A stretch of DNA of 64,000 nt, taken from the NCBI RefSeq assembly GCF_038066715.1, contig NZ_JBBUKT010000009.1, forward strand, positions 186,001 to 250,000. Reading direction: 5' to 3'. Source of the DNA: Luteolibacter sp. Y139 (GTDB lineage: Bacteria > Verrucomicrobiota > Verrucomicrobiia > Verrucomicrobiales > Akkermansiaceae). The notes beneath the pieces were generated by a model. The model ran no database searches. It was not told where the DNA came from and worked only from the letters and a program-made list of their open reading frames with translations. Shown here piece by piece: positions 7,621 to 16,526 of this stretch (its first letter is position 1; every line of letters starts with the position of its first letter). Made by a program: the position numbers and the translations under genes.

Positions 7621-8799
7621 ATGTATCAAGCACCACCACCGCGTCAGATCGTGCCGATCACCCGCATGCCGAAGACCTCGGCGCTTGGCGTGGCCGGACT
7701 GGTGCTTGGGTTGTTGGGGATCTGTGCCGGCATTACCTCCTTGCCTGCGGTGATCTGTGGTCATCTTTCCTTGCGCGCGATCCGTCGTTCGGGCGGGGAG
7801 TTGGGTGGCCAAGGAATGGCGATCACGGGACTGGTGTTTGGTTATCTTGGTCTCGCGGGTCTCACGTTGTTCCTCGTGTTCGCAGGCATGGGCGCGAAGA
7901 AGGCGGCGAAGGATGCAGCAGTCGCGGGCACGCCTTACCCGCTGTCCTCGGTGGCGATTCCCAGTTTTCCCGCACTACCGGCGATGACTGCGCTGGGCGA
8001 TAGCGGGGTGAAGGTCGGCCAGCTTCGCCTGCAATCCGGCTCCGGTCCCGGCGAGTCGATGGAGCTGCGCATTTACCTGCCTGCCGGAAACCCCGCTGCG
8101 GGCTCGCTGCGCTGTGTGCTCGTGGCCCCGGCTGGCACCACCTTGCTTTCCGGGACGGATGTTGGTCCGTTGGATGCGGGGGCTTATCACGATGAATGCC
8201 TGCCGTATGCCGAGGCAGGCATGGCGGTGGTGATGTATTCCCTGGATGGAAATTTGGACCGCGACGATTCGGACGACCGGGAGAAATCCAAGGCGGCCTA
8301 CGAGCGCTTCCGCGGTGCCCAGGCAGGGCTCGTGAATGCACGCAATGCCCTCGAATTCGTCCTGGCACGCATGCCTCAGGTCGATCGCGGAAAGATCTTT
8401 GCCGCGGGGCATAGCTCGGCGGCCACGCTGTCGCTGCTCTTTGGCGAGCATGAGTCCCGCCTCGCCGGATGTGCGGCCTATGCGCCTGCGACGGACGTGG
8501 AGGCGCGCCTGAAGGAAGTCACCGACAATCCCTTCAGCAATCTGGCGTTCCCCGAAATCAAGGCCTTCCTGAAGCGCAGCTCACCGAAGACGCATGCCGA
8601 CAAGCTCACGATCCCGGCTTTAGTGTTTCACGCGGCGGACGACAAGAACGTGCCCGTTGCCGATTCGCGTGATTTCGTGGCGAATCTCAAGGCGAAGGGC
8701 GCCGATATCACGTTCCGCGAAGTTCCTGAAGGCGGCCACTACGATGCCATGATCGTCGAGGGCATTCCCGCAGGAATCGAGTGGATGAAGCGCCGCTGA
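7621..8799 (+). CDS. membrane-anchored alpha/beta hydrolase with N-terminal DUF4190-like domain
   Basis: The 392-residue protein has two hydrophobic helices (about 21-47 and 66-90) with the Gly-rich spacing of DUF4190 (GLVLGLLGICAGI, GGQGMAITGLVFGYLG). A dienelactone-hydrolase or prolyl-oligopeptidase-like domain fills 130-392. The triad is Ser265 in AAGHSSAAT, Asp340 or 341 in HAADDKNVP, and His373 in GGHYDA. The hydrolase domain is expected on the side opposite the short N-terminus. The substrate is unknown; an ester or peptide is likely. It is transcribed alone, divergently from 6325-7515. Confidence 0.8.
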   Translation: MYQAPPPRQIVPITRMPKTSALGVAGLVLGLLGICAGITSLPAVICGHLSLRAIRRSGGELGGQGMAITGLVFGYLGLAGLTLFLVFAGMGAKKAAKDAAVAGTPYPLSSVAIPSFPALPAMTALGDSGVKVGQLRLQSGSGPGESMELRIYLPAGNPAAGSLRCVLVAPAGTTLLSGTDVGPLDAGAYHDECLPYAEAGMAVVMYSLDGNLDRDDSDDREKSKAAYERFRGAQAGLVNARNALEFVLARMPQVDRGKIFAAGHSSAATLSLLFGEHESRLAGCAAYAPATDVEARLKEVTDNPFSNLAFPEIKAFLKRSSPKTHADKLTIPALVFHAADDKNVPVADSRDFVANLKAKGADITFREVPEGGHYDAMIVEGIPAGIEWMKRR

Positions 8800-8800
8800 A

Positions 8801-10111
8801 TCACCGGTTCCGCACCTTCGCCCGCAGGTGCCCGCGGAAGCGCTGGTTCCGCTGCTCCACGAATTCCGGTGCATAGAGACGGCGTGTGAGATCGCGGAAG
8901 CCGTTCTTCAGCTCCTCCACACTCATGTCCGTCGGCCGGAAATTGATGTCGAAGAGAGTGCAGCGTTCGGTCGCTTCTTCCGAGAGTAGCCGGCCTTCTT
9001 CCGACAGCCGCTTCCACAGCGGAGTGCCGGGAAAGGGCGTGAGGTAGGTGACTTGCACATCGTAGAGCCCGCTTTCCTCCACGAAGCGAAAGACGTGTTC
9101 GAAGCTGTCTGTCCCGTCGCCGTCGAGGCCAAGAATAAAGCAGCCGTTCACCGTGATACCATGGCGCTGGATGGTCTCCACGGCACGCAGATAGCGATCG
9201 GTGCGGCGGGCTTTCCAGTTGGATTTCTTCTCCACGCCATTGAGTGAATCGAAGCGCGGGCTTTCGAATCCGATGAGCACCTGATGGCAACCCGCGTCGC
9301 GCATCATCTTCAGCAAGTCCTCGTCATCAGCGACGGACACATCGGTCTCGGTGAACCAGCGCAGGCTCTCTTTCCCGAGCGCTTGCATCAGGGCGCGGCC
9401 ATGGCGCTTGTCGGCGAAGGTATTGTCATCGGCGAATTCGACGAAAGGCCGGCCGAACAGCTCCTTCAGCCGCTTCACCTCGGCGATGATCTTCTCAACC
9501 GGCTTGGTGCGGAAGGTCGGTGAAAGGCGCATGGAAGCCGCGCAGAACTCGCAGGCATACGGACACCCGCGCTGCGTTTGAACCGTGAAGCGTGGGTAGC
9601 GGTCCGGCGACAACAGATCGAAGCGAGGCATCGGCGCATGCCGGAAATCAAAGGGCCCGCTACGACGGGCATCGTACATCGGCTTCAATTCGCCACGCTC
9701 CAGATCCCGCAGGACTTCCGGCCACACAACCTCGCCCTCACCGATGACCACCGAGTCAACATGCTTCGCGGCTTCGTCCGGCGCGAGCGTCGCGTGCAGG
9801 CCTCCAAGGATCACCGGAATCCCTTTCTCGCGGAACTTTGCCGCCATCGCATAGGCTTCCTTCGAAGTCGCACTCAGCGTGGAAAGTGCGATCGCATCGA
9901 AACGATCCGGCACCTCCGAGATATCCCGCACTTCCAGATACTCGGCCCCGATGTGAGGCGGCGACATTCCCGCCAAGGTCAGCAACCCGAGCGATGGCAA
10001 TGCCTCGATCTCCCGCGCCCGCCGCGCCACCGCAGGGAACGACAAGCCGAGCTGGAGCAGCTCAAGATCGACGAGCCGCAGCCCGCTCATCGCGACGTAG
10101 CCGATATTCAT
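8801..10111 (-). CDS. B12-binding-domain radical SAM protein
   Basis: With ATG at 10111 the protein has 436 residues. The N-terminal part (about 1-140) is a cobalamin-binding-like Rossmann fold (ILGGLHATL near 101). The radical SAM core starts at about 175 with the CxxxCxxC cluster motif Cys183, Cys187, Cys190 (GCPYACEFC). The family carries out methylations, ring contractions or other radical reactions on lipids, hopanoids, tetrapyrroles or peptides. No substrate can be assigned here. The start overlaps the upstream stop as ATGA (10111-10108), so the longer frame to 10210 is rejected. The coupled small membrane protein suggests a membrane-linked substrate. Confidence 0.85.
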   Translation of the reverse strand: MNIGYVAMSGLRLVDLELLQLGLSFPAVARRAREIEALPSLGLLTLAGMSPPHIGAEYLEVRDISEVPDRFDAIALSTLSATSKEAYAMAAKFREKGIPVILGGLHATLAPDEAAKHVDSVVIGEGEVVWPEVLRDLERGELKPMYDARRSGPFDFRHAPMPRFDLLSPDRYPRFTVQTQRGCPYACEFCAASMRLSPTFRTKPVEKIIAEVKRLKELFGRPFVEFADDNTFADKRHGRALMQALGKESLRWFTETDVSVADDEDLLKMMRDAGCHQVLIGFESPRFDSLNGVEKKSNWKARRTDRYLRAVETIQRHGITVNGCFILGLDGDGTDSFEHVFRFVEESGLYDVQVTYLTPFPGTPLWKRLSEEGRLLSEEATERCTLFDINFRPTDMSVEELKNGFRDLTRRLYAPEFVEQRNQRFRGHLRAKVRNR

Positions 10112-10491
10112 GACCGGGCGAAAAGGATGACCGAGATGCCCGCCGCCGCGGACAACACCGGGATGAAGAAGAGATGGCGGAACGGCTTTCGCCATGCGCA
10201 CAGGAAGCAATTCAGCGGCATCGCCACCAGTGCCACCAGCAGCGCGATCGAGCCAATCCGCGCGGCCTCGTGAGCCACACCCAGCGGCTCCAGCGACAGC
10301 GCGTAGAAGAGATTGATCAGCCCGATCCCGAAAAAGGAAATGTGCCCCAGCCTCACCATCCGCCGCTCGTGGCTGCCGTAGCCGCCCAGCCAGTCCTCAC
10401 GGTGGAAGAGCAGCCCCATGATCGCCCCGCTGATCACGCCGCCGAGAAAGCCGGCCCAGCCGGTGAGAAGCGAGAACTTGAGGGGATCCAC
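10108..10491 (-). CDS. small four-helix membrane protein coupled to the radical SAM gene
   Basis: A GTG start at 10491 gives 127 residues with four hydrophobic segments (about 8-28, 48-66, 78-97 and 105-124) and short polar loops. It is not a family I can name. Its stop overlaps the start of the B12-radical SAM gene (ATGA), which strongly suggests joint translation. An accessory membrane subunit or substrate-handling protein is an inference only. Confidence 0.6.
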   Translation of the reverse strand: MDPLKFSLLTGWAGFLGGVISGAIMGLLFHREDWLGGYGSHERRMVRLGHISFFGIGLINLFYALSLEPLGVAHEAARIGSIALLVALVAMPLNCFLCAWRKPFRHLFFIPVLSAAAGISVILFARS

Positions 10492-10688
10492 AGCGTCACT
10501 TCAGCAGGGGTGAGGCGCCCGTGATAATCGAATCCGCGAGGCACATGATCGCGTCAAACGATGGATCTGCCGGAACGAGTTCCCGGGGTGGGTGCGGGGT
10601 AATCCATCTCCGGATTTCCCTGAATTTGGCCTGAAAATACCGGGGTTTCGCCCATTTCTCCCTGATTTTCAATCTCCTGCGCCGGTAG

Positions 10689-10717
10689 TTGACCCCTCGG
10701 GGGGGCGTTGCTAGCTT
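10689..10717 (+). promoter_or_regulatory. putative sigma70-type promoter of ileS
   Basis: TTGACC at 10689-10694 and TAGCTT at 10712-10717 are separated by 17 bp, followed by the ileS ATG at 10731. Transcription would start only about 7 nt before the ATG, leaving an almost leaderless mRNA, in line with the absence of a Shine-Dalgarno sequence there. Confidence 0.4.
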
Positions 10718-10730
10718 CCGCGCCCGCAAA

Positions 10731-13478
10731 ATGAGTTCCGAATCGCAATACAAAGACACGCTGCTGCTGCCGCAAACGACGTTCCCGATGCGCGGGGACC
10801 TCGTGGACAACGAGCCGAAGCGGTTGGCGATTTGGGAGAAACAGGGACTTTACCATAAGGTTCTCGGCCGCCGCCGCGCGCAGAAGGCTCCCACCTTCCT
10901 CCTCCACGATGGCCCGCCCTTCGCGAATGGAGACGTGCACATGGGCACCGCGCTGAACAAGGTGCTGAAGGATCTCGTCGTGAAGTCGAAGACGATGGCC
11001 GGCTTCACCGCGCCGTTCGTTCCCGGCTGGGACTGCCACGGCCTGCCGATCGAGTTCAAGGTGGTGAAGCAAGCCACCGGCCTCGAGCCCGCCGAGATCC
11101 GCCGCCGTTGCACCGAGTTCGCGGAGAAGTTCATCGATATCCAGCGCGGCTCGTTCCGCCGCCTTGGTGTGTTCGGCGATTGGGATAATCCCTACCTCAC
11201 CATGGCCCCCGGCTATGAGGCGGAGATCCTGCGCGTGTTCGCCAAGCTCGTTGAAAGCGGCTCCGTCTATCAGAGCAAGAAGCCCGTCCAGTGGTCCTAC
11301 GGCGCGCAGACCGCGCTCGCCGAGGCCGAGGTGGAATACCAGGACAAGGAGAGCACCGCGATCTTCGTGAAGTTCCCGCTCACGCCGGAGTCTTCGTCGA
11401 AGCTCGGCATCGGCAACGCGTCGATGGCGATCTGGACGACCACCCCGTGGACGCTTCCCGCCAACCTTGGCGTGGCCGTGCATCCGGAGTTCACTTACGA
11501 GGTCAGCCAATTCGAAGGCAGTGGCCGCCAGGAAATCCTGATCGTGGTGAAGGAGCTCGTCGCGGAACTCGAAACGAAGTCCGGCATGCGTCGTACTTCG
11601 GTGCTGAAGAGCGTGAAGGGCCGCGATCTCGAACATCTCGAAGCGCGCCATCCTTTCCTGGACCGCACCTCCAAAATCATCCTCGGCCAATTCGTCACCA
11701 CTGACACCGGCACAGGCGCGGTTCACATCGCTCCCGGCCACGGTGCGGACGACTATGTCGTCGGCCAGCAATATGGCCTCGGCATCCTTTCGCCGGTCGA
11801 TGACGAGGGCAATTTCACCGCGGAAGTCGGCCTGCCAGATCTGGTCGGCAAGCACGTCTTCAAGTCGAACGAGCCGATCGTCGAGCTGCTGGAAAGCAAG
11901 GGCGTGCTGCTCGCGAAGGAAGTCTATCGCCACAGCTACCCGCACTGCTGGCGCTCGAAGACGCCGATCATCTTCCGTGCGGTGGAGCAGTTCTTCATCT
12001 CGCTGGAAACCCTGCGCGGCAAGGCGCTGTCCGAGATCGACAAGGTCGAGTGGCTGCCTGCCTGGGGACGCAATCGCATCTACGGCACCGTGGAAGCGCG
12101 CCCGGACTGGTGCATCTCGCGCCAGCGCACCTGGGGCGTGCCCTTGCCGGTATTCTTCGATGCCAACAACAAGGCCATCCTTTCCGCCGACGTCGCCCGC
12201 AAGGTCGCCGATCTCGTCGAAACGCAAGGCACTAATATCTGGTTCGAGCTTTCCGATGACGAGCTCGCGCAGAAGCTCGGCCTGCCCGCCGGCGTGAAGA
12301 AGTGCCGCGACACGCTCGACGTGTGGATCGACTCCGGCTGCTCGCACGTCGCCGTGCTTGAAAAGCACCCGGAGCTGCACGCGCCTGCCGACCTCTATCT
12401 CGAAGCTACCGACCAGCACCGCGGCTGGTTTCAGAGCTCGCTCATGATGAGCGTCGCCTGGCGTGACAAGGCTCCTTACAAGGCCGTGCTCACTCACGGC
12501 TTCGTGGTCGACAAGGACAAGAAGAAGATCTCGAAGTCCGACGCCGCGAAGGCTGGCAAGCCGACCGACGCCGCCTTCTTCTACAACAAGTATGGTGCCG
12601 ACATCCTGCGGCTGTGGGTGTCTTCCGTCGATTGGCAGAGCGAAGTCCCCTTCAGTGAGGATCTCTTCAAGCAGGTCGCCGAGCCGTATCGCCGCCTTCG
12701 AAACACGCTGCGCATCCTCTTGGGTAACCTCGATGGCTTCGACCCGGAAATGGATCGTGTCGCACCGAGCCACCTGCCGCTGCTCGACCAATGGATCCTT
12801 GAGAAGCTCCACGCCGTCGTCAGCGAGTGCCGCAAGGCCTACGAGCAATACGAGTTCCGCAAGGTCTTCAACTCGCTCAATCAATTCTGCTCCACCGACC
12901 TGTCCGCGATCTACATCGATGCGACCAAGGACCGGATGTACTGCGACGCGAAGAGTTCGGTGCGCCGACGTGCGAGCCAGACGGCGATGTATGATGTCTT
13001 CCAAGCGTTGGCCAAGCTGCTCGCGCCGATCCTCGTCTACACCGCCGATGAAGCGTGGGAACACGCCACCTTCACCGAAGGCAGCGTCCACGAGCAGGAC
13101 TTCCCGGAACCCGATGCCGCCTTTGCTTCCGGCGAGGCCACAGCAAAGGTGAACCGCCTGTTGGAGATCCGCCGCACGGTGCAGACCGCGATCGAGGAGC
13201 AGATCCAGGCCAAGGTCTTCACGAAGAACAATGAAGCCGCAGTCACGCTCGTGGTTCCCGAGAAGGAGCCGGTGTATGACCTGTTGCGCGACCGCCAGTT
13301 TGCGACCGAGTTCTTCATCATCGCCGATCTTGACGTCTCCGCTGGCAAGAAGCTCTCGGCCAAGGCGGCGAAGACGAGCTATCACATGTGCCCGCGCTGC
13401 CGCCGCTACGAGCCGCTCGGCAAGTCCGGCCTGTGCGCCCGCTGCGAGTCTGTGGTGCAAACCGTTTCCCACGCGTGA
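10731..13478 (+). CDS. ileS: isoleucyl-tRNA synthetase
   Basis: The 915-residue class I aminoacyl-tRNA synthetase charges tRNA-Ile with isoleucine in the cytoplasm and has an editing domain against valine. The HIGH signature appears as HMG at residues 70-72 (FANGDVHMG). The KMSKS signature is KISKS near residue 600. The CP1 editing domain lies between (WTTTPWTLPANLGVAV). The C-terminus holds the zinc-binding cysteines, CPRC and CARC, from about residue 886. The start at 10731 (MSSESQYKDTLLLPQT) matches the family N-terminus better than the frame extension to 10689. The next gene, lspA, starts 5 nt after the stop, as in many bacteria. Confidence 0.97.
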   Translation: MSSESQYKDTLLLPQTTFPMRGDLVDNEPKRLAIWEKQGLYHKVLGRRRAQKAPTFLLHDGPPFANGDVHMGTALNKVLKDLVVKSKTMAGFTAPFVPGWDCHGLPIEFKVVKQATGLEPAEIRRRCTEFAEKFIDIQRGSFRRLGVFGDWDNPYLTMAPGYEAEILRVFAKLVESGSVYQSKKPVQWSYGAQTALAEAEVEYQDKESTAIFVKFPLTPESSSKLGIGNASMAIWTTTPWTLPANLGVAVHPEFTYEVSQFEGSGRQEILIVVKELVAELETKSGMRRTSVLKSVKGRDLEHLEARHPFLDRTSKIILGQFVTTDTGTGAVHIAPGHGADDYVVGQQYGLGILSPVDDEGNFTAEVGLPDLVGKHVFKSNEPIVELLESKGVLLAKEVYRHSYPHCWRSKTPIIFRAVEQFFISLETLRGKALSEIDKVEWLPAWGRNRIYGTVEARPDWCISRQRTWGVPLPVFFDANNKAILSADVARKVADLVETQGTNIWFELSDDELAQKLGLPAGVKKCRDTLDVWIDSGCSHVAVLEKHPELHAPADLYLEATDQHRGWFQSSLMMSVAWRDKAPYKAVLTHGFVVDKDKKKISKSDAAKAGKPTDAAFFYNKYGADILRLWVSSVDWQSEVPFSEDLFKQVAEPYRRLRNTLRILLGNLDGFDPEMDRVAPSHLPLLDQWILEKLHAVVSECRKAYEQYEFRKVFNSLNQFCSTDLSAIYIDATKDRMYCDAKSSVRRRASQTAMYDVFQALAKLLAPILVYTADEAWEHATFTEGSVHEQDFPEPDAAFASGEATAKVNRLLEIRRTVQTAIEEQIQAKVFTKNNEAAVTLVVPEKEPVYDLLRDRQFATEFFIIADLDVSAGKKLSAKAAKTSYHMCPRCRRYEPLGKSGLCARCESVVQTVSHA

Positions 13479-13483
13479 AGCAC

Positions 13484-14125
13484 ATGGCATCGATCCAGGC
13501 ATCCGAGGAGACGCGACCTGTCGCCGGGGCAGGGAAGGAATGGCCCATTTGGAAGATCCTGCTGGGAGTCACCCTGCCGCTCTACGTGCTCGACCAGTGG
13601 TCGAAGTTCAAGATCGTCGCGACCTTCCCCGAGCCTCTCCGGGGGAACTTCTCCTCGGGAGTGGAAAAGCCGGTGATCGATGGCGTCTTCAATATCGTGC
13701 GCGTCCATAACCAGGGCGTGGCCTTTGGCTTCGGCAATGGCAGCGACTGGGCGCCGCTGGTTTTCCTTGCCGTGCCGGTCCTCGCGCTGGTGCTGATCAC
13801 GCTCGGCCTGAGGAACAAGTTCTTCATCGGCAACTGGGGCAGGGCCGCCGTCGGTCTCCTGCTGTGTGGCATCTTCGGCAATCTCACCGACCGCCTGGTC
13901 CAGGGCTCGCGCCTTTCCTACATGGAGGGCGCGCCGCTGTGGGACCGCCTGAAAGCCGGCTACGTGGTCGACTTCCTCGACTTCACCTTCCCGCTGGTGA
14001 ACTACCGCTGGCCGTCCTTCAATGTCGCCGACTCGTGCATTTGCATCGCCGCGGCGCTGCTCTTCTTCACCGGCCTGAAGGCGGATCTGCAGCACAAGAA
14101 GCAGCACCCCGTCTCGCGCGACTGA
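13484..14125 (+). CDS. lspA: lipoprotein signal peptidase (signal peptidase II)
   Basis: The 213-residue protein is an integral membrane aspartyl protease that removes the signal peptide from diacylglyceryl-modified prolipoproteins. Four transmembrane helices are visible. The family motifs are present: VDQ-like VLDQWSKF near residue 38, NQGVAFGF, GNLTDRL with the first catalytic Asp, and FNVADS with the second. The protein is longer than E. coli LspA (164) because of an N-terminal polar extension and an insert (GSRLSYMEGAPLWDRLKAGY) before the second motif. It directly follows ileS. A GTG at 13475 overlapping the ileS stop is an alternative start. Confidence 0.93.
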   Translation: MASIQASEETRPVAGAGKEWPIWKILLGVTLPLYVLDQWSKFKIVATFPEPLRGNFSSGVEKPVIDGVFNIVRVHNQGVAFGFGNGSDWAPLVFLAVPVLALVLITLGLRNKFFIGNWGRAAVGLLLCGIFGNLTDRLVQGSRLSYMEGAPLWDRLKAGYVVDFLDFTFPLVNYRWPSFNVADSCICIAAALLFFTGLKADLQHKKQHPVSRD

Positions 14126-14198
14126 CTTCGCGGTCCCTTCACCGGCTTTTCACCGTTGCGGATTCGACGCCAGCCGGTCGGCCCGCCACTGTGAGGTC

Positions 14199-14732
14199 AT
14201 GCCTCCTCTGAAGCAGATTCGCCTGGCGATCGGAATCGTGATCGGAGGGCTCGTCTTCAGCGGCATCACGGCGTTTCCCTTGCTTCAGGAATTGCGGTTC
14301 CTCACTTCGTGGGTGACCGCGGAGTCGCAGGGGCACCCGGAGCTACACGCCGGATTCACGCAATGGATTCTCCGGGTGCGCGATGGGCTGGAAGTGACCC
14401 ATGAACACTATCCCTTCCTCGCCTACGGCACCGACTGGCTTGCCTTCGGCCACCTGGTGATCGCGATGTTTTTCTTTCTGCCGTGGCGGGACCCGGTGCG
14501 CTACCAGGATGTCCTGCGCGTCGGGGTGGTCGCATCGCTGGCGGTGATCCCGCTCGCGCTGATCTGCGGGCCCATCCGCGGGATTCCGTTCGGCTGGCGG
14601 ATGATCGATAGCTCCTTCGGCCTGCTGTGCCTGCCGCCCCTGCTGTTTGCCCTGAAAAAGATCCGGGGCCTGGGGCTGATTACTCCTGAGGAGCCCGATT
14701 TCTCGCCCGGTGAACTACCACCGGTACGATGA
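14199..14732 (+). CDS. conserved membrane protein, unknown function
   Basis: The 177-residue protein has four predicted membrane helices (about 8-30, 76-94, 106-124 and 137-152). Between helices 1 and 2 lies a polar loop rich in His and Glu (VTHEHYPFLAYGTDW). The C-terminal tail is Pro/Glu-rich. It resembles hypothetical membrane proteins seen in Verrucomicrobiota and Bacteroidota, but I cannot assign a function. Its last 53 bp overlap the 3' end of the convergent TerC-family gene (14680-14732). Confidence 0.7.
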   Translation: MPPLKQIRLAIGIVIGGLVFSGITAFPLLQELRFLTSWVTAESQGHPELHAGFTQWILRVRDGLEVTHEHYPFLAYGTDWLAFGHLVIAMFFFLPWRDPVRYQDVLRVGVVASLAVIPLALICGPIRGIPFGWRMIDSSFGLLCLPPLLFALKKIRGLGLITPEEPDFSPGELPPVR

Positions 14733-15471
14733 AGATCAGCAGGGTGATCGCCGAAGTGCCGAGATCGAAGTACTTGCTTTCCAGAAACTCGCGCACGGGA
14801 TGGCCGTGAGCCAGCAGATGCCGCGGGATCGCAAGCAGCAGCTTGATACCGAGGATGCCGATGACGATGTAGGCGCACTTCTCGAGGAAGGAGTATTTGT
14901 GCATCAGCTTCACGAAGCCCTGCGCGGCGAAGCGCATGGCAAGGATGCCGATGAAGACGCCGATACAGACCAGGATGATGTTCGACGGCTCCGGGAAGAG
15001 CTTCTCGTTCTTCGTGAACGCGACGGCAGCGAAGACATTGTCGAGCGAGAAGGCGAGATCCATGACCTCCACCGCCACGACGGTGGCCCAGAAGGGACCG
15101 AGGCGTCCCATCGTGTGGCGGTAGAGCCAGTTGCCTTCATTCCCGGCGTGCTCGTTGGCCTCCTCTTCCACGGCGGCACCGCGCGCGAGGTGTTGCCACG
15201 CCAGATAGAGCAGGTAAGCGCCTCCGACCGGCTCCAGCCACCAGATGCTCATGAGCAACGTGACCAGCGCCAGGCTGATGCCGCGGAAAACGTAGGCGCC
15301 GATGATGCCGTATTTCAGCGCTTTGCCGCGCTGGCTCTCCGGCAATCGCATCACCATCGTGGCCAGCACGGCGGCATTATCCACGGAAAGGATGCCCTCG
15401 ATCACGATCAGCGTGAGGATGACCGTGATGCTGGCGACGGGATCCGTGCCGAAAATGTTCGTCCAGTCCAT
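14680..15471 (-). CDS. TerC-family integral membrane protein
   Basis: With ATG at 15471 (MDWTNIFGTDPVASIT) the protein has 263 residues and about seven membrane helices. The two internal TerC motifs with acidic residues inside the membrane are clear: EGILSVDNAAVLAT near 25 and LAFSLDNVFAAVAF near 135. Family members include tellurite-resistance TerC and Mn(II) exporters of the Alx/YkoY type; metal export is a reasonable but unproven role. The upstream alpha/beta hydrolase gene ends 35 bp before it on the same strand. The 3' end overlaps 14199-14732. No manganese riboswitch is recognisable in the short gap. Confidence 0.88.
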   Translation of the reverse strand: MDWTNIFGTDPVASITVILTLIVIEGILSVDNAAVLATMVMRLPESQRGKALKYGIIGAYVFRGISLALVTLLMSIWWLEPVGGAYLLYLAWQHLARGAAVEEEANEHAGNEGNWLYRHTMGRLGPFWATVVAVEVMDLAFSLDNVFAAVAFTKNEKLFPEPSNIILVCIGVFIGILAMRFAAQGFVKLMHKYSFLEKCAYIVIGILGIKLLLAIPRHLLAHGHPVREFLESKYFDLGTSAITLLIFIVPVVVHRARNRAPQE

Positions 15472-15506
15472 GCGAGCGGGCAGGCTCCCTTCTACATGCC
15501 ATAGGC

Positions 15507-16382
15507 TCAAGCCCGATCTCGCAACCAATCGAGCACGGGCGCTCGATAGCGCAGTGGTAGCGAGTAGTGGCCTTCGCCTTCCTCCCAGTGACCCTCGGCC
15601 GCCGGCACACGGGCGGCGAGGCGTTTCGCGACCTCGCACGGCAGGTTCTTGTCCGCCAGCCCGTGCCAGAAGGCGACCGGCACCCGTATGTCTTCCGGGG
15701 AAAAATCCCAGGGTTCGAGGTAGAGCTCGCCCTCCGTTAGAACAGTGTCCGTCCCCTTGCGCACGGCTTCCAGATAGCTGCGGGTCACACTTTCCCAGCA
15801 GCCAGCGTCGGCGATCGCCTCGCGGTCGGACGTGGGAATGCTGCGCATCATCCACGTCATCGGGGCGCGCTCCGCGCCGCGGGCGATCATCCAGCGGCTG
15901 GCTCCGATCACGCCGGGCGTGACGGCGCGTCGGAGCCGCTTGAGATTCGTCAGGATCCGGTAGGCCCAGTGCATGTTGGCCCGGTCGGCCGGATCGCCGA
16001 AGGGTGGCGCCCCGCAAATCACCGCCGCAGCGATCACCCGCTCGGGCAGTGCCGCCGCGGTCGCCAGCGTGTAGGGCCCACCGCCGGAAATGCCGTAGAT
16101 CTTGAAGCGCCCGATCCCCAGCACATCCGCGAAGCCCGCGACATCGCCCGGCCAGCTCGCGAAACCGCGTCCGGGCAGCGGATCGGACAGCCCCACGCCC
16201 GGCCGGTCCAGGGCGAGCAGACGCAGCCCTCGCTCCGCTGCCAGCTCATGGAGCAGCTTTCCTTGATAGCGACTGCTCGGCCAGCCATGGAAAAACAACA
16301 CCGGCTCGCCCGCGGGATCGCCATATTCCGCGTAGCCTAACATCCGGCCGTCCGGCAGCCGCACCCGTTCGTCTTCCTTCAT
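15507..16382 (-). CDS. alpha/beta hydrolase
   Basis: ATG at 16382 (MKEDERVRLPDGRMLGYAEY) gives 291 residues with the classic fold of the epoxide-hydrolase/haloperoxidase group. HGWPSS forms the oxyanion region, GISGGGPY the nucleophile elbow, HGLADKN the acid strand and EGHYSL the catalytic His. A start at 16448 would add 22 residues of poor quality and lies just after the terminator of the upstream gene, so I prefer 16382. No signal peptide; cytoplasmic. The substrate cannot be inferred. Confidence 0.82.
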   Translation of the reverse strand: MKEDERVRLPDGRMLGYAEYGDPAGEPVLFFHGWPSSRYQGKLLHELAAERGLRLLALDRPGVGLSDPLPGRGFASWPGDVAGFADVLGIGRFKIYGISGGGPYTLATAAALPERVIAAAVICGAPPFGDPADRANMHWAYRILTNLKRLRRAVTPGVIGASRWMIARGAERAPMTWMMRSIPTSDREAIADAGCWESVTRSYLEAVRKGTDTVLTEGELYLEPWDFSPEDIRVPVAFWHGLADKNLPCEVAKRLAARVPAAEGHWEEGEGHYSLPLRYRAPVLDWLRDRA

Positions 16383-16466
16383 GACCGCGGCAGGGTAGTG
16401 GAAAGACCCGGCAGCGCACATCGAAGTTTCCGGCGGCATCATCGTCACCGTCGATTCCCGGAAACG

Positions 16467-16499
16467 AAAAAACCGGGAAGCCCCGAAAGGCTTCCCGGC
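16467..16499 (-). terminator. rho-independent terminator of the pseudopilin gene
   Basis: On the minus strand a GC-rich stem CCGGGAAGCC paired with GGCTTCCCGG (positions about 16498-16473) is followed by six U residues (16472-16467). It lies 28 bp after the pseudopilin stop. Confidence 0.85.
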
Positions 16500-16526
16500 G
16501 TGGGAATCAGTGATTGTCAGACCGGC

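Noticed and set aside
10554-13502. 982-codon open frame antisense to ileS
   Set aside because: It covers the full antisense strand of a clearly recognised gene; long antisense frames arise from high GC and third-position bias. Its translation has Leu/Arg/Val/Asp-rich composition without domains.
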